Origin: Coriobacteriia bacterium | GTDB lineage: Bacteria; Actinomycetota; Coriobacteriia; Coriobacteriales; Atopobiaceae | Direction of reading: 5' to 3' | Assembly (NCBI GenBank): GCA_030530145.1 | Contig: JAUMVN010000008.1 | Coordinates: forward strand, 1-64,000 | DNA length: 64,000 nucleotides | Shown: one piece after another, positions 45,818 through 55,600 of the stretch | Numbering within the stretch: position 1 is the first letter of the stretch | How the letters are laid out: each line of letters opens with the position of its first letter | Program-made: the position numbers and the translations under genes | The notes under the pieces: generated by a model | The model's input: the letters and a program-made list of their open reading frames with translations, nothing else | What the model was told of the DNA's origin: nothing | Database searches by the model: none

Positions 45818-46729
45818 CTAGTTGAGCTCCACGGTGGTGCCGAGGGCGTTCGAGCGGAGGTTACGGAGCCAGAAATCGGGCCGCGCGTCGTGGATGGCGG
45901 CCTCGACGGCGGCGGCGCGCTCGGCACCGTCGGCAACGGCGAGCATCGTCGAGCCCGAGCCGGAGATCATGAACGCGCAGGCCCCGGCCGCAAGCGCAGC
46001 CTCGCGCAGGGGCTCGTAGTCGGGGATGAGCTTGCTGCGGTAGGGCTCGTGCAGCTTGTCGCGGTTCGCCTTGGAGAGAAGCGCGGCGTCGCCCGTCTCG
46101 AGCGCGCGCACGACGGCCACGCAGCGGCCCATCTGCCACACGGCGGTCGCGGCCGGCACCTCGGCGGGAAGCACGCGCCGAGCGTCTGCGGTGCGGACCT
46201 CGTAGGGCGGCGCCACGGCGATAAAGCGCAGGTTGGGGGCCACGTCCATGCGGATGGAGGTCGTCTCGTCGCCGTCGACGAAGGAGCTCACGAGCCCGCC
46301 CATGATGGCGGGAGCCACGTTGTCGGGGTGCCCCTCGATGCGCGTGGAGATCTCCAGGCAGGCCTCGGAGTCGTAGGTCCCGTGCAGTCCCATGGCGCCC
46401 GCCACGCCCGCGATCACGCAGGTGGAGCTGGAGCCGAGCCCGCCGGAGAGCGGGATGGGCGAGAGGATCGTGATCTTGAGCGCCTCGGCCTCATACCCGA
46501 GCTCCTCGCAGGCGGCGAGGTAGCTCGTCCACACGAGGTTGTCCTCGCCGCGGAAGCGCTCCTCGCACCCGTCGACCTCGAGCTCGCCCGAGGCGGAGCG
46601 CGACAGCAGGAACGTCGCCGTCAGGTCCAGGGCGATGCCGAGGCAGTCGAAGCCGACGCCGACGTTCGCCGAGGTGGCGGGAACGCGGACGACGACCATG
46701 TCGCGCTTCTCGCCGTCCTGGGCGATCAC
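45818..46729 (-). CDS. thrB: Homoserine kinase
   Basis: A 303-residue GHMP kinase that phosphorylates homoserine before threonine synthase acts. VRVPATSANVGVGFDCLGIAL is the family N-terminus, PLSGGLGSSSTCVIAG the ATP-binding glycine-serine loop, RIEGHPDNVAPAIMGG the substrate region and ACAFMISGSGSTMLAV the C-terminal motif. GTG 46729 overlaps the thrC stop by four bases (GTGA), giving translational coupling; ATG 46699 is a shorter alternative. It is the second gene of a thrC-thrB operon. Confidence 0.95.
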   Translation of the reverse strand: MIAQDGEKRDMVVVRVPATSANVGVGFDCLGIALDLTATFLLSRSASGELEVDGCEERFRGEDNLVWTSYLAACEELGYEAEALKITILSPIPLSGGLGSSSTCVIAGVAGAMGLHGTYDSEACLEISTRIEGHPDNVAPAIMGGLVSSFVDGDETTSIRMDVAPNLRFIAVAPPYEVRTADARRVLPAEVPAATAVWQMGRCVAVVRALETGDAALLSKANRDKLHEPYRSKLIPDYEPLREAALAAGACAFMISGSGSTMLAVADGAERAAAVEAAIHDARPDFWLRNLRSNALGTTVELN

Positions 46730-48219
46730 AGGAAGACCCTCGCGCAGGACGACTCGATGAAGGCACCCATCTTCTGGCGGTCGGCCACGGTCTCGTGCAG
46801 GACCTCGGCCGCGCGCAGGCCGGAGAGCTGGGCGGGCGCGACGGTGCCGGTCTTGGCCTCGAGGGCATCCATGCAGGCGAAGCCGTTCATGCCGTCGACG
46901 ACGACGCCGAGGGCGGCCAGGACGTCGGCGCTGAACTTGTAGGGCGAGGCGGTGGAGAGAACCACGCGCGCGCAGCCGGAGGCCTGCTCGCGGTCGAGGA
47001 CCGCCTTGGCCACGGCGGTGTGCGGGTCGATGAGGACGCCGAGCTCCTCCCAGGTGCGACGGATCTCCGCGCGCGTCTCGTCGTCGTCGGCGCGGCCGCA
47101 CGCGAAGACGCCCTGGATGCGGGCCAGGACGTCGGCCGGCACGGTGTAGGAGCCCTTTTCGGCGAGGTCGGACATGAGGGAGGCCACGAGCTCGCAGTCG
47201 CCGTCGCAGAAGTAGTAGAGCATGCGCTCGAGGTTGGAGGAGACCAGGATGTCCATCGAGGGGCTGATCGTCTTGTTGAACGGGCGCAGGCGGTTATAGG
47301 TGCCGGTGGTCAGGAAGTCGGTGAGGACGTCGTTCTCGTTGGAGGCGACCACCAGGCGCTTGACGGGCAGGCCCATGCGCTTGGCGTAGTAGCCGGCCAG
47401 CACGTCGCCGAAGTTGCCGGTGGGCACGACGAACTCGACCTCGTCGCCGAGCTCGACGGCGCCGGCGCGCACGAGCTGCGCGTAGGAGTCGAAGTAGTAG
47501 GTGACCTGCGGCGCCAGGCGGCCGACGTTGATGGAGTTGGCGCTGGAGAGGACGATGCCCTCCTCGGCCAGGCGCGCGGCCAGCTCGCGGTCGGCGAAGA
47601 TGTGCTTGACCTCGGTCTGGCAGTCGTCGAAGTTGCCGCGGACGGCGCAGACGGCGACGTTGTCGCCGGCCTGGGTGGCCATCTGCAGGTACTGGATGTC
47701 GGAGACCTTGCCCTCGGGGTAGAAGACGGTGACGCCGCAGCCGTCGACGCCCGCGAAGCCGGCGAGGGCAGCCTTGCCGGTGTCGCCGGAGGTGGCGGTG
47801 ACGATCATGATCTTCTTGCCGTCGGCGGCCTCGTCCTTGCGGGCGACGCCCATGAGCTGCGGGAGCATCTGCAGCGCGACGTCCTTGAAGGCGCTCGTGG
47901 GGCCGTGGTAGAGCTCGAGCAGCCAGTCGTCGCCGAGCTTGGTCACCGGGCAGCAGGCGGGCGTGTCCCACTGGTCGCCGTAGGCGGCGGCCACGCAGGC
48001 GGCCACCTCGTCGGCGGAGAAGTCGGGGAGAAGGGCGCCGAGCACGTCCTCGGCGGTCTTCTGGAAGCCCTGGGCGCACACGGCGGCGAGGTCGAGCTTC
48101 TTCTCGCCGACCCAGTCGGCCACGTAGAGGCCGCCGTCCGGCGCGATGCCGGCGAGAATTGCTTGCTTACTTGTTACGGATTCGGACGTGCCGCGCGTGC
48201 TGTGGTAGAACGAGTTCAC
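46726..48219 (-). CDS. thrC: Threonine synthase
   Basis: A 497-residue PLP enzyme making threonine from O-phosphohomoserine. MNSFYHSTRG opens it, YHGPTSAFKDVALQMLPQLM contains the PLP lysine, TATSGDTGKAALAGFAG is the phosphate/PLP loop, and SSANSINVGRLAPQVTYYF and VPTGNFGDVLAGYYAKRMGLP are typical of the longer (ThrC type 2) form. ATG 48219 follows AAGGAGCCAAC. It is divergent from lysC, so the shared region 48,220-48,376 may coordinate entry into and exit from the aspartate pathway. Confidence 0.96.
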   Translation of the reverse strand: MNSFYHSTRGTSESVTSKQAILAGIAPDGGLYVADWVGEKKLDLAAVCAQGFQKTAEDVLGALLPDFSADEVAACVAAAYGDQWDTPACCPVTKLGDDWLLELYHGPTSAFKDVALQMLPQLMGVARKDEAADGKKIMIVTATSGDTGKAALAGFAGVDGCGVTVFYPEGKVSDIQYLQMATQAGDNVAVCAVRGNFDDCQTEVKHIFADRELAARLAEEGIVLSSANSINVGRLAPQVTYYFDSYAQLVRAGAVELGDEVEFVVPTGNFGDVLAGYYAKRMGLPVKRLVVASNENDVLTDFLTTGTYNRLRPFNKTISPSMDILVSSNLERMLYYFCDGDCELVASLMSDLAEKGSYTVPADVLARIQGVFACGRADDDETRAEIRRTWEELGVLIDPHTAVAKAVLDREQASGCARVVLSTASPYKFSADVLAALGVVVDGMNGFACMDALEAKTGTVAPAQLSGLRAAEVLHETVADRQKMGAFIESSCARVFL

Positions 48220-48376
48220 TGTTGGCTCCTTGCGTCAGGCCGTTACCAGTCAGGATTATGTGCATCTTACCTGTCTGCGCGCGCGGCCCCGGCGCGGGCG
48301 GGCCCATGGACACACGTTAGAAAACTGGCTCGTACCTGGATTGGCCGCCCTCGACAAGGAACGGAATAACCCACAG
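48220..48376. promoter_or_regulatory. Divergent control region between thrC and lysC
   Basis: This 157-bp gap must hold the promoters of both operons. It contains GC-rich blocks (GCGCGGCCCCGGCGCGGGCGGGCCC) but I see no T-box, attenuator or riboswitch hallmarks. Confidence 0.5.
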
Positions 48377-49714
48377 ATGATCAAGATCGCGAAGTTCGGC
48401 GGCTCCTCCGTCGCGTCCGCAGAGCAGTTCAAGAAGGTCAAAGGCATCGTCGAGGCGGACCCCGACCGCAAGTTCGTGGTCGTCTCCGCCTCCGGCAAGC
48501 GCTTCTCGGGGGACAACAAGATCACCGACCTGCTCCTGCTCGTCAACGCCCACATCAAGTACGGGGTCGACTGCACTTCTCTGCTCGGCGACATCCAGCA
48601 GCGCTACCAGGACATCGTCGACGAGCTCGGCCTCAAGTACCCGCTCGCGGACAAGTTCGAGGCCTTCAGGAAGAACATCAAGAAGCACTCGCCCGAGTAC
48701 GTGGTCTCGCGCGGCGAGTGGTTCACCGCGAACCTCATGGCCGAGTACCTGGGCCGCCCCTTCGTCGACGCCGCCGACGTCGTCGTCTTCCATCACGACG
48801 GCTCCGTTGACATGGAGCGCACCGCCGCGCGCCTGAAGGACGTCATGGTGCGCAAGGGCTCCTTCGTGCTGCCCGGCTTCTACGGCGCCACCGTCGACGG
48901 CCAGATCAAGCTCTTCCAGCGCGGCGGCGGCGACATCACGGGCGCCATCCTGGCGCGCTGCGTGGACGCCAACCTCTATGAGAACTGGACCGACGTCTCG
49001 GGCTTCCTCTCTGCCGACCCGCGCGTGGTCGACCACCCGCGCTCCATCCGCCGCATCACCTTCGACGAGATGCGCGAGCTCTCCTACATGGGCGCCTCGG
49101 TCCTGCAGGAGGAGGCCATCTTCCCGGTGCGCGAGGTCAACATCCCCATCCAGATCAAGAACACCAACCGTCCGGCCGACGAGGGCACCATCATCCGCGA
49201 GAACGCCGAGGCGGGCGAGGACGAGCACCTGATCACGGGCATCGCCGGCAAGAAGGACTTCATCAGCGTCCACATCAAGAAGGCGCACATGTCCAACGAG
49301 GTCGGCCTCGTGCGCAAGACGCTCGCCATCTTCGAGCGTTACGGCATCTCGGTCGAGCACATCCCCACGGGCGTCGACTCCTTCGGCGTGGTCGTCAACG
49401 GGGCGGACGTGCGCGAGTCCATCTACTCCATCGTGAGCGACATCCGCAAGGAGATCCGCCCGGACGACATCTCGATGGTGGACAAGCTGGCCCTTATCTC
49501 CGTCGTCGGCCGCAACATGTCCAAGCGCTCCGGCACCTCCGGCAAGATTTTCGGCGCGCTCGGCGAGGCCGGCGTCAACATCCGCATGATCACGCAGAGC
49601 TCGCAGGAGATCAGCATCATCATGGGCGTGAACAACGAGGACTTCGACCGCGCCATCCAGGTCATCTACGACCGCTTCGTGCGCGACGAGGTCATCAGCG
49701 ACGGGGAGAAGTAG
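48377..49714 (+). CDS. lysC: Aspartate kinase
   Basis: A 445-residue monofunctional aspartokinase, first step of the lysine, threonine and methionine pathway. MIKIAKFGGSSVASAEQFKK is the N-terminal nucleotide-binding start, VSRGEWFTANLMAEYLG and LPGFYGATVDGQIKLFQRGGGD the kinase core. Two ACT domains follow (ISVHIKKAHMSNEVGLVRKTLAIFERYGISVEHIPTG, and LISVVGRNMSKRSGTSGKIFGALGEAGVNIRMITQSSQEISIIMGV), so feedback control by lysine or threonine is expected. ATG 48377 gives the family start; the frame extends upstream without support. The asd gene follows 128 bp later. Confidence 0.96.
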   Translation: MIKIAKFGGSSVASAEQFKKVKGIVEADPDRKFVVVSASGKRFSGDNKITDLLLLVNAHIKYGVDCTSLLGDIQQRYQDIVDELGLKYPLADKFEAFRKNIKKHSPEYVVSRGEWFTANLMAEYLGRPFVDAADVVVFHHDGSVDMERTAARLKDVMVRKGSFVLPGFYGATVDGQIKLFQRGGGDITGAILARCVDANLYENWTDVSGFLSADPRVVDHPRSIRRITFDEMRELSYMGASVLQEEAIFPVREVNIPIQIKNTNRPADEGTIIRENAEAGEDEHLITGIAGKKDFISVHIKKAHMSNEVGLVRKTLAIFERYGISVEHIPTGVDSFGVVVNGADVRESIYSIVSDIRKEIRPDDISMVDKLALISVVGRNMSKRSGTSGKIFGALGEAGVNIRMITQSSQEISIIMGVNNEDFDRAIQVIYDRFVRDEVISDGEK

Positions 49715-49842
49715 GGGCCCCGGGCGGCGGCGTTCGGCGGTTGCCACAAGTGTTGCAGTAAGGCATAGGTTGTTGCAAGCCTTGCACCAAGGAAAGAAAC
49801 AGGGCTGTTTAGCAGGCCATTTACCAGGAAGGTATGTGAATC

Positions 49843-50856
49843 ATGGCAGGAAAGACCGTAGCAATCCTCGGCGCCACCGGCGTCGTCGGGACCCAGATGC
49901 TCGAGTGCCTGGAGGAGCGCGACTTCCCCGTGGAGAAGCTCGTCCCTCTCGCCTCCGAGCGCTCCGTCGGCAAGAAGGTCTCGTTCCGCGGCCAGGACGT
50001 CGAGGTCCAGCTCGCGTGCCCCGAGGCTTTCGAGGGCGTCGACATCGTGCTCGGCGCGGCGGGCGACGCCACGGCCAAGGAGCTTCTCCCCGAGGCCGCC
50101 AAGCGCGGAGCCGTCTGCGTCGACAACTCGCACGCGTTCCGCCTCGACGAGGACGTGCCCCTGGTCGTGCCGGAGATCAACTCCGCCGACATCGCCGACC
50201 ACCCGCGCAACATCATCGCGAACCCCAACTGCGCCACGATCATCGGCCTCGTGCCGGTGTGGCCGCTCCACCAGGTCGCCGGCCTCAAGCGCCTGATCGT
50301 CTCGACCTACCAGGCGGCGTCCGGCGCCGGCATGCCGGGCCTGAAGGAGCTCGAGCGCGAGAGCCGCGTGCTCGCCGAGGGCGGCGAGGTGGGGGAGACC
50401 AAGCCCTTCGCCTACCAGCTGGCCTACAACCTGATCCCGCAGATCGGCGGCTTCAAGGACGAGATGTACACGTCCGAGGAGCTCAAGATGCAGAACGAGG
50501 GCCGCAAGATCATGCACCTGCCCGAGGTCCGCGTTAACTGCACCTGTGTGCGCGTGCCCGTGATGCGCTCCCACTCCGAGTCCATCACCGCCGAGTTCGA
50601 GCGCCCGATCACGCCCGACGAGGCGCGCGAGATCCTGGCCTCCGCGCCCGGCGTCAAGGTCGTCGACGACCCGGCGAACCTCCAGTACCCGATGCCGCTC
50701 GACACCTCCGACCAGGACCTGGTTTACGTCGGCCGCATCCGACGCGACCTCTCGGCCGCCGACGGCGTGAACGCCCTCACCTTCTGGTGCTGCGGCGACC
50801 AGATCCGCAAGGGCGCCGCCACGAACGCCGTCCAGATCGCGGAGTACCTGGTGTAA
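49843..50856 (+). CDS. asd: Aspartate-semialdehyde dehydrogenase
   Basis: A 337-residue enzyme reducing aspartyl phosphate to the semialdehyde with NADPH. KTVAILGATGVVGTQMLECLEER is the cofactor-binding start, IIANPNCATIIGLVPVWPL holds the catalytic Cys, and STYQAASGAGMPGLKEL and RVPVMRSHSESITAEFERP are typical. ATG 49843 is about 8 bases after AGGAAGGTATG. The 128-bp gap after lysC is GC-poorer and may hold its own promoter. Directly after the stop codon lies a 127-bp inverted-repeat element. Confidence 0.97.
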   Translation: MAGKTVAILGATGVVGTQMLECLEERDFPVEKLVPLASERSVGKKVSFRGQDVEVQLACPEAFEGVDIVLGAAGDATAKELLPEAAKRGAVCVDNSHAFRLDEDVPLVVPEINSADIADHPRNIIANPNCATIIGLVPVWPLHQVAGLKRLIVSTYQAASGAGMPGLKELERESRVLAEGGEVGETKPFAYQLAYNLIPQIGGFKDEMYTSEELKMQNEGRKIMHLPEVRVNCTCVRVPVMRSHSESITAEFERPITPDEAREILASAPGVKVVDDPANLQYPMPLDTSDQDLVYVGRIRRDLSAADGVNALTFWCCGDQIRKGAATNAVQIAEYLV

Positions 50857-50866
50857 CGTCCGGTAA

Positions 50867-50993
50867 GCTTCGCAAAGGGCCCCGGCGTATTCCCCTGTGC
50901 TCGGACAGTCCTGCCCGCGCGGACGAGACATTAAGTCTCGTCCGGCTCGTGCGGAACTGCGCCAGGGGAATACGCCGGGGCCCTTTGCGAAGC
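50867..50993. repeat. 127-bp element with perfect 31-bp inverted arms and nested hairpin
   Basis: Bases 50867-50897 are the exact inverse of 50963-50993 (31 of 31). The 65-bp interior holds a second perfect hairpin, GGACGAGAC / GTCTCGTCC (50921-50943), and the remaining flanks pair imperfectly, so the whole can fold into one long rod. There is no T run and no open reading frame. It could be a terminator, a small mobile repeat or a structured RNA. Confidence 0.8.
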
Positions 50994-51051
50994 CGGGTAC
51001 TTTAGACCAGTTTGTCTCCTGCAGGGAATAGAGAGAAGAGAGAAGAGGACC

Positions 51052-52524
51052 ATGGGGCTGTTGAGTTCGTATTACTTGCCGGGGATTTATGTGGAGGATT
51101 GCTCGGTTGAGGTTCCTCTGGATTGGCGTGGGAAGTCGCCGGCCGGGGTCGCGGGGGTCGAGGCCGGCGAGGTTTCGCGGCTTGCCGCCGAGTCGGCGGG
51201 GCTTGAGCCGTACGGTCCGTTTGCGGGTAAGAACATCCGGCTCTTCTATCGAACCCTCTGCCTGCCTGAGAACAAGAGCCGTGAGCTGCCGCTTATTGTG
51301 TATCTCCAGGGTGGTCCTGGTGGCGCGGGCCCGCGTGTGCTCGATGCCTGCACCGACGGTTGGGTCGAGGAGGCTCTTAAGCACTTCCGCGTCGTTTTGC
51401 CCGACCAGCGCGGCACGGGGCGTTCGAGCGCGGTCGATGGCCACCGTATGGAGGCCGTTGCCGCCGAGGCACGCGAGCTCGGGCTCGACGAGGCCGTCTA
51501 CCAAGCCGAGTACCTCAAGCGTTTTCTTGCCGATTCCATCGTGCGCGACTTCGAGTACCTGCGCCTTGCCGAGTTCGGCGGTGCGCGCTGGGTAACGCTC
51601 GGGCAGAGCTACGGCGGGTTCCTCACGCTGTGCAACCTCTCGACGTTCCCGGCTGGCGTCGCGGCGTCGTTCGTGGGCGGCGGCATCCCGCACGTGCCTG
51701 CCTCGGCGGCGGACGTCTATGCGCACACGTTCCCGCGCATGGTGAGAAAGACGACCGAGTGGTACGCCCGCTACCCCGTTGACCAGGAGCGCGTTGTGCT
51801 TCTTGCCGACCGGCTCGCGGCCGGTGACGTTACTCTGCCGGACGGCAGCCCCTTCAGCGTCCGCAGGCTCCAGCTCATCGGCGGCGGCCTCGGCATGAAG
51901 CCGGCGCCTGAGCGCCTCCACAACCTGCTCGACCTCGCGTTCTCGGATGGCGACGGGTCTGCGGCCTCCGCCCTCGCTGCTGTGGACGGCGACGTCTCCA
52001 AGCTCTACGTTAACCGCGGCTTCGCCGAGGCGGTTCTTTCCAACACCGGCTCGTCCTCTAATCCGCTCTACTGGACGCTCCAGGAGTTCATCTACGCCGA
52101 CGGCGAGCTCGAGTCGCCCATTCGCTGGGCGGCTGCCCGCGAGGCCGCCTCTCGCCCCGAGTTCTCGGCCGACGCCCGTCCCCTCATGATGTTCGGCGAG
52201 GCGATGTTCCCCTGGATGTTCGAGGAGGATCCCGCGCTCAAGCCTTTTGCCGCCGCGATGGACGTCCTTATGGAGGACACGCACTTCGGCAAGCTCTACG
52301 ACACCGAGCAGCTTGCTGCGAACGAAGTGAAGCTCCAGTGTGCCGTTTACTTTGATGACCTATACGTTGACTCGGGGCTTCAGCTCGATACGCTGAGCCG
52401 CGTGGGTCGAAGCCACGCTTGGGTCACTAACGAGTTCGAGCACGACGGGCTTCACGGGGGCCTCGTTTTCAAGCACCTGCTCGACGAGGCGAGAAACCGC
52501 GGCGACCTCGATGGCGTTCTTTAG
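51052..52524 (+). CDS. S33-family prolyl aminopeptidase-like hydrolase
   Basis: A 490-residue alpha/beta hydrolase that probably removes N-terminal proline from peptides. IVYLQGGPGGAGPRVLDAC carries the HGGPG-like oxyanion motif (here QGGPG), VLPDQRGTGRSSAV follows, GQSYGGFLTLCNLSTFP holds the nucleophile Ser, VYFDDLYVD likely the acid, and NEFEHDGLHGGLVFKHL the catalytic His. It has no signal peptide, so it acts on imported peptides. ATG 51052 follows AGAAGAGGACC. The length fits the larger S33 group. The neighbour downstream is unrelated. Confidence 0.88.
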   Translation: MGLLSSYYLPGIYVEDCSVEVPLDWRGKSPAGVAGVEAGEVSRLAAESAGLEPYGPFAGKNIRLFYRTLCLPENKSRELPLIVYLQGGPGGAGPRVLDACTDGWVEEALKHFRVVLPDQRGTGRSSAVDGHRMEAVAAEARELGLDEAVYQAEYLKRFLADSIVRDFEYLRLAEFGGARWVTLGQSYGGFLTLCNLSTFPAGVAASFVGGGIPHVPASAADVYAHTFPRMVRKTTEWYARYPVDQERVVLLADRLAAGDVTLPDGSPFSVRRLQLIGGGLGMKPAPERLHNLLDLAFSDGDGSAASALAAVDGDVSKLYVNRGFAEAVLSNTGSSSNPLYWTLQEFIYADGELESPIRWAAAREAASRPEFSADARPLMMFGEAMFPWMFEEDPALKPFAAAMDVLMEDTHFGKLYDTEQLAANEVKLQCAVYFDDLYVDSGLQLDTLSRVGRSHAWVTNEFEHDGLHGGLVFKHLLDEARNRGDLDGVL

Positions 52525-52554
52525 CGGGCCGCACGGGGCGCGCTGTCGCTGTTT

Positions 52555-52590
52555 CCGCGCCACCTCGAGGCCGGCACCACCTCGAGCCCG
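52555..52590. repeat. Inverted copies of the CGAGGTGGCG motif
   Basis: CGCCACCTCGAGG (52558-52570) and CACCACCTCGAG (52575-52586) are the inverse orientation of the motif that recurs four times at 62,136-62,228. The 150-bp gap between the peptidase and helicase genes is otherwise GC-rich with no feature seen. Confidence 0.45.
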
Positions 52591-52674
52591 GGACAACCTT
52601 CGGGCCGTCGCCCTTCTTCCCGCGCCCGCCGCGGCGCCCGTCGGCTATCGTAGGATACCGACGAAAGGAACCCT

Positions 52675-55600
52675 ATGGCGAACAAGCTGCTGGTGGACAC
52701 CCTCGAGCGCGAGGCGGCGCTCCCGAGCACCTATACGAAGGGCAGAAAGCTCGCGCTCGACGGCGCGGTCTGGGGCGTCCGCTCGAGCGAGGGCAGCATC
52801 GGCTCGACGGTCCGCGCCTCCGGCAAGGTCGACGCCTCGCACGGCGGCTGCTACGAGGTCTCCGTCGACCTCGACCTCGAGGCCGGGGACGTCCTGGACT
52901 ACTCGTGCACCTGCCCCGCGGCCTATACCTACGAGGGGATGTGCAAGCACGAGGTCGCCCTGGCCCTGGCCTTCGCGGCCTCTCGCGAGGACGAGGCGGC
53001 GGGCGGCCCCCTCTCGCCCATGGCCCCGCGCAAGAGGAAGGCCCGCGAGGCCCCGACGAGCGGCGCCATCTCCGGCCTGATCAAGGACGCCGCCGAGAAG
53101 CGCCTGCGCGAGGCGACCGGGCGGCGCTCCCGCGCCCATGCGAGGCAGGCCGCCCCCGCGGACACGGTCTCCCTCGCCGTGGCCTTCGTCGTCCCCTCGA
53201 GGACCTACGTCGCCGACGGCCTCGCGCTCAAGCTGACCGCCCGTTGCGGCAGGACCAAGTACATCGTCAAGAACATCGCCGGCCTCGTGCGCGCGTGGCG
53301 TTACGGTGACGTCATGGAGTTCGGCAAGAAGCTCAAGGTCCCCTGCGCGCGCGGCTGGCTCGACGAGCGCGCATGCTCCCTGCTCGACCTCCTCGCGCGC
53401 GTCGTCGACACGCAGCAGGCGTTCTATCTCTCCCGTTGGGATTACATGGACGGGGGCCGCGGCACCGAGGTCAAGGAGCTCCCTTTGTCGCCGACCGATA
53501 TCTGCGACGTCCTCGACCTCATGCAGGGCGCCTCCGTGCAGATCGAGCTCGAGAAGAGGTCAGCCTACGACGCCTGGGGCTACCGCGTCGGCGAGAGGAG
53601 CCTCAGCGAGTTCTCCGTCGCGGAGGGCGACCCGTGCGTCCCGTGCTCGATCACGGAGCGCGAGGAGGGCGGCTACGACATCGACGTGGCCTCCGACCTG
53701 CACCTAATTTGGAGCGATACGCGCTGCTACGCCACCGACGGTCACCGGATCCTGCGCACGTCGGAGGCCTTCGCGGCCGAGGCGGCGCCGGTCTTGAGCG
53801 CGCTCGTCTCGTCGCGCGGGACGCCGCACGTGAGCTCCAAGGACGCGCCGGAGTTCTGCCGCTCCGTGCTCCCCGCGCTGCGCGCATGGACCGACGCCGC
53901 CGTCCCCGAGTCGCTCGCCCTGGCGGAGCCGCCGCAGCCCGATTTCACCTTCCGGGTGGGCCTCGACGACGGCGAGGTGCGCTGCGAGGCGCGCGTCGCG
54001 TACGGCGACTGGTCCTGTCCGCTCGGCGGGCAGGAGAACGTCGCGGGCCAGCCCCCGCGCGACCTGGCCGCCGAGTACCACGCGCTCGACGTGCTCGAGG
54101 ACTACTTCCCCGTGGCCGACGGCGCCTTCGTCTTCGACGAGGCCGACGACGAGCTGCTCTACGCCCTTCTCACCGACGGCTTGGCCGAGCTCTCGGGCCT
54201 CGGCGAGGTGCTCCTCTCCGAGCGCCTGCGCGCCATCAACGTCCGCCAGTCCCCGAGCCTCTCCGTGCGCGCCGCCGTGAAGAGCAACCTGCTCGACCTC
54301 GAGCTCGGCGCATCGGGGCTCACCGAGCGCGAGCTGCTCGACTACCTGGACGGCTGGAGGCGCAAGCAGAAGTACGTGCGGCTCTCCACGGGCGACATCG
54401 TGCGCATCGGCGAGAACCTCCACGTGGCCGAGGAGCTCGCCGCCGGGGTGGGCGTCGAGGTCGAGGACCTCGTGCGGGGCTGCGCGGCGGGCCTGCCCTC
54501 GAGCCGGGCGCTTCTCGTCGACGCGCTGCTCGAGGACGCGGAGAACGTCCGGCTCTCGCGCAACGCCGACTTCCGCTCCATCGTCCGCGACTTCGACACC
54601 TACGCCGACGCCGACATCGAGGTCCCCGCGGGCCTGCGCGCCGAGCTGCGCGGCTACCAGGAGGACGGCTTCCGCTGGCTCGGGACCCTCGAGCGCCTCG
54701 GCTTCGGCGGTATCCTCGCCGACGACATGGGGCTGGGAAAGACGCTGCAGGTCATCGCCCATGTCCTGGCCTGCAAGGAAGCTGGCGCGCAGGGACCCAC
54801 GCTCGTGGTCTGCCCGGCGTCGCTCGTCTACAACTGGATGAGCGAGCTCGCCCGCTTCGCGCCGGGGCTCGACGCCGTCGCCGTGCTGGGCACGAAGGCG
54901 GCGCGCATGGCCGTGCTCGGCGGAGCCGAGGGGCGCGACGTGCTCGTCACCTCCTACGACCTGCTGCGCCGCGACGTCGAGGCGTACGCCGCGCACCGCT
55001 TCGCCCGCGTCGTCCTCGACGAGGCCCAGTACATCAAGAACCCCAAGGCGCAGGTGACCAAGTGCGCCAAGTGCCTCGACGCCGGCGTGCGCTTCGCGCT
55101 CACGGGCACACCCGTGGAGAACCGCCTCCAGGAGCTCTGGAGCATCTTCGACTTCCTCATGCCGGGCTACCTCGGCGGACGCGAGCGCTTCGCCAAGCTC
55201 TACGAGGGCCCGGTCGAGGCGCGCGAGCACGAGTCCGCGACGCTGCTTCGCTGCGCTATCGGCCCCTTCGTGCTCCGTCGCCTTAAGTCCGAGGTCCTGG
55301 CCGACCTCCCCGAGAAGACCGAGAGCGTCGTCTATGCACAGATGGAGCCCAAGCAGAGGAAGCTCTACCTCGCCTGCCAGGACCGCCTCGCCCTCCAGGT
55401 CCAGCACGCCGGCGACAAGGAGATCAAGAAGGACAAGCTCAAGGTCCTGGCCGAGCTCACGAAGCTGCGGCAGGTCTGCTGCGACCCGCGGCTCTACTTC
55501 GAGGGCTACGACGGCGGCTCCGCCAAGCTCGAGACCTGCGTGGAGCTCGTCTCGCAGGCCATCGAGGGCGGGCACAAGGTGCTCCTTTTCTCGCAGTTCA

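Noticed and set aside
48220-48376. A T-box or leader attenuator before thrC or lysC
   Set aside because: No T-box core, specifier loop, leader peptide rich in Thr or Lys codons, or terminator/antiterminator pair is visible.
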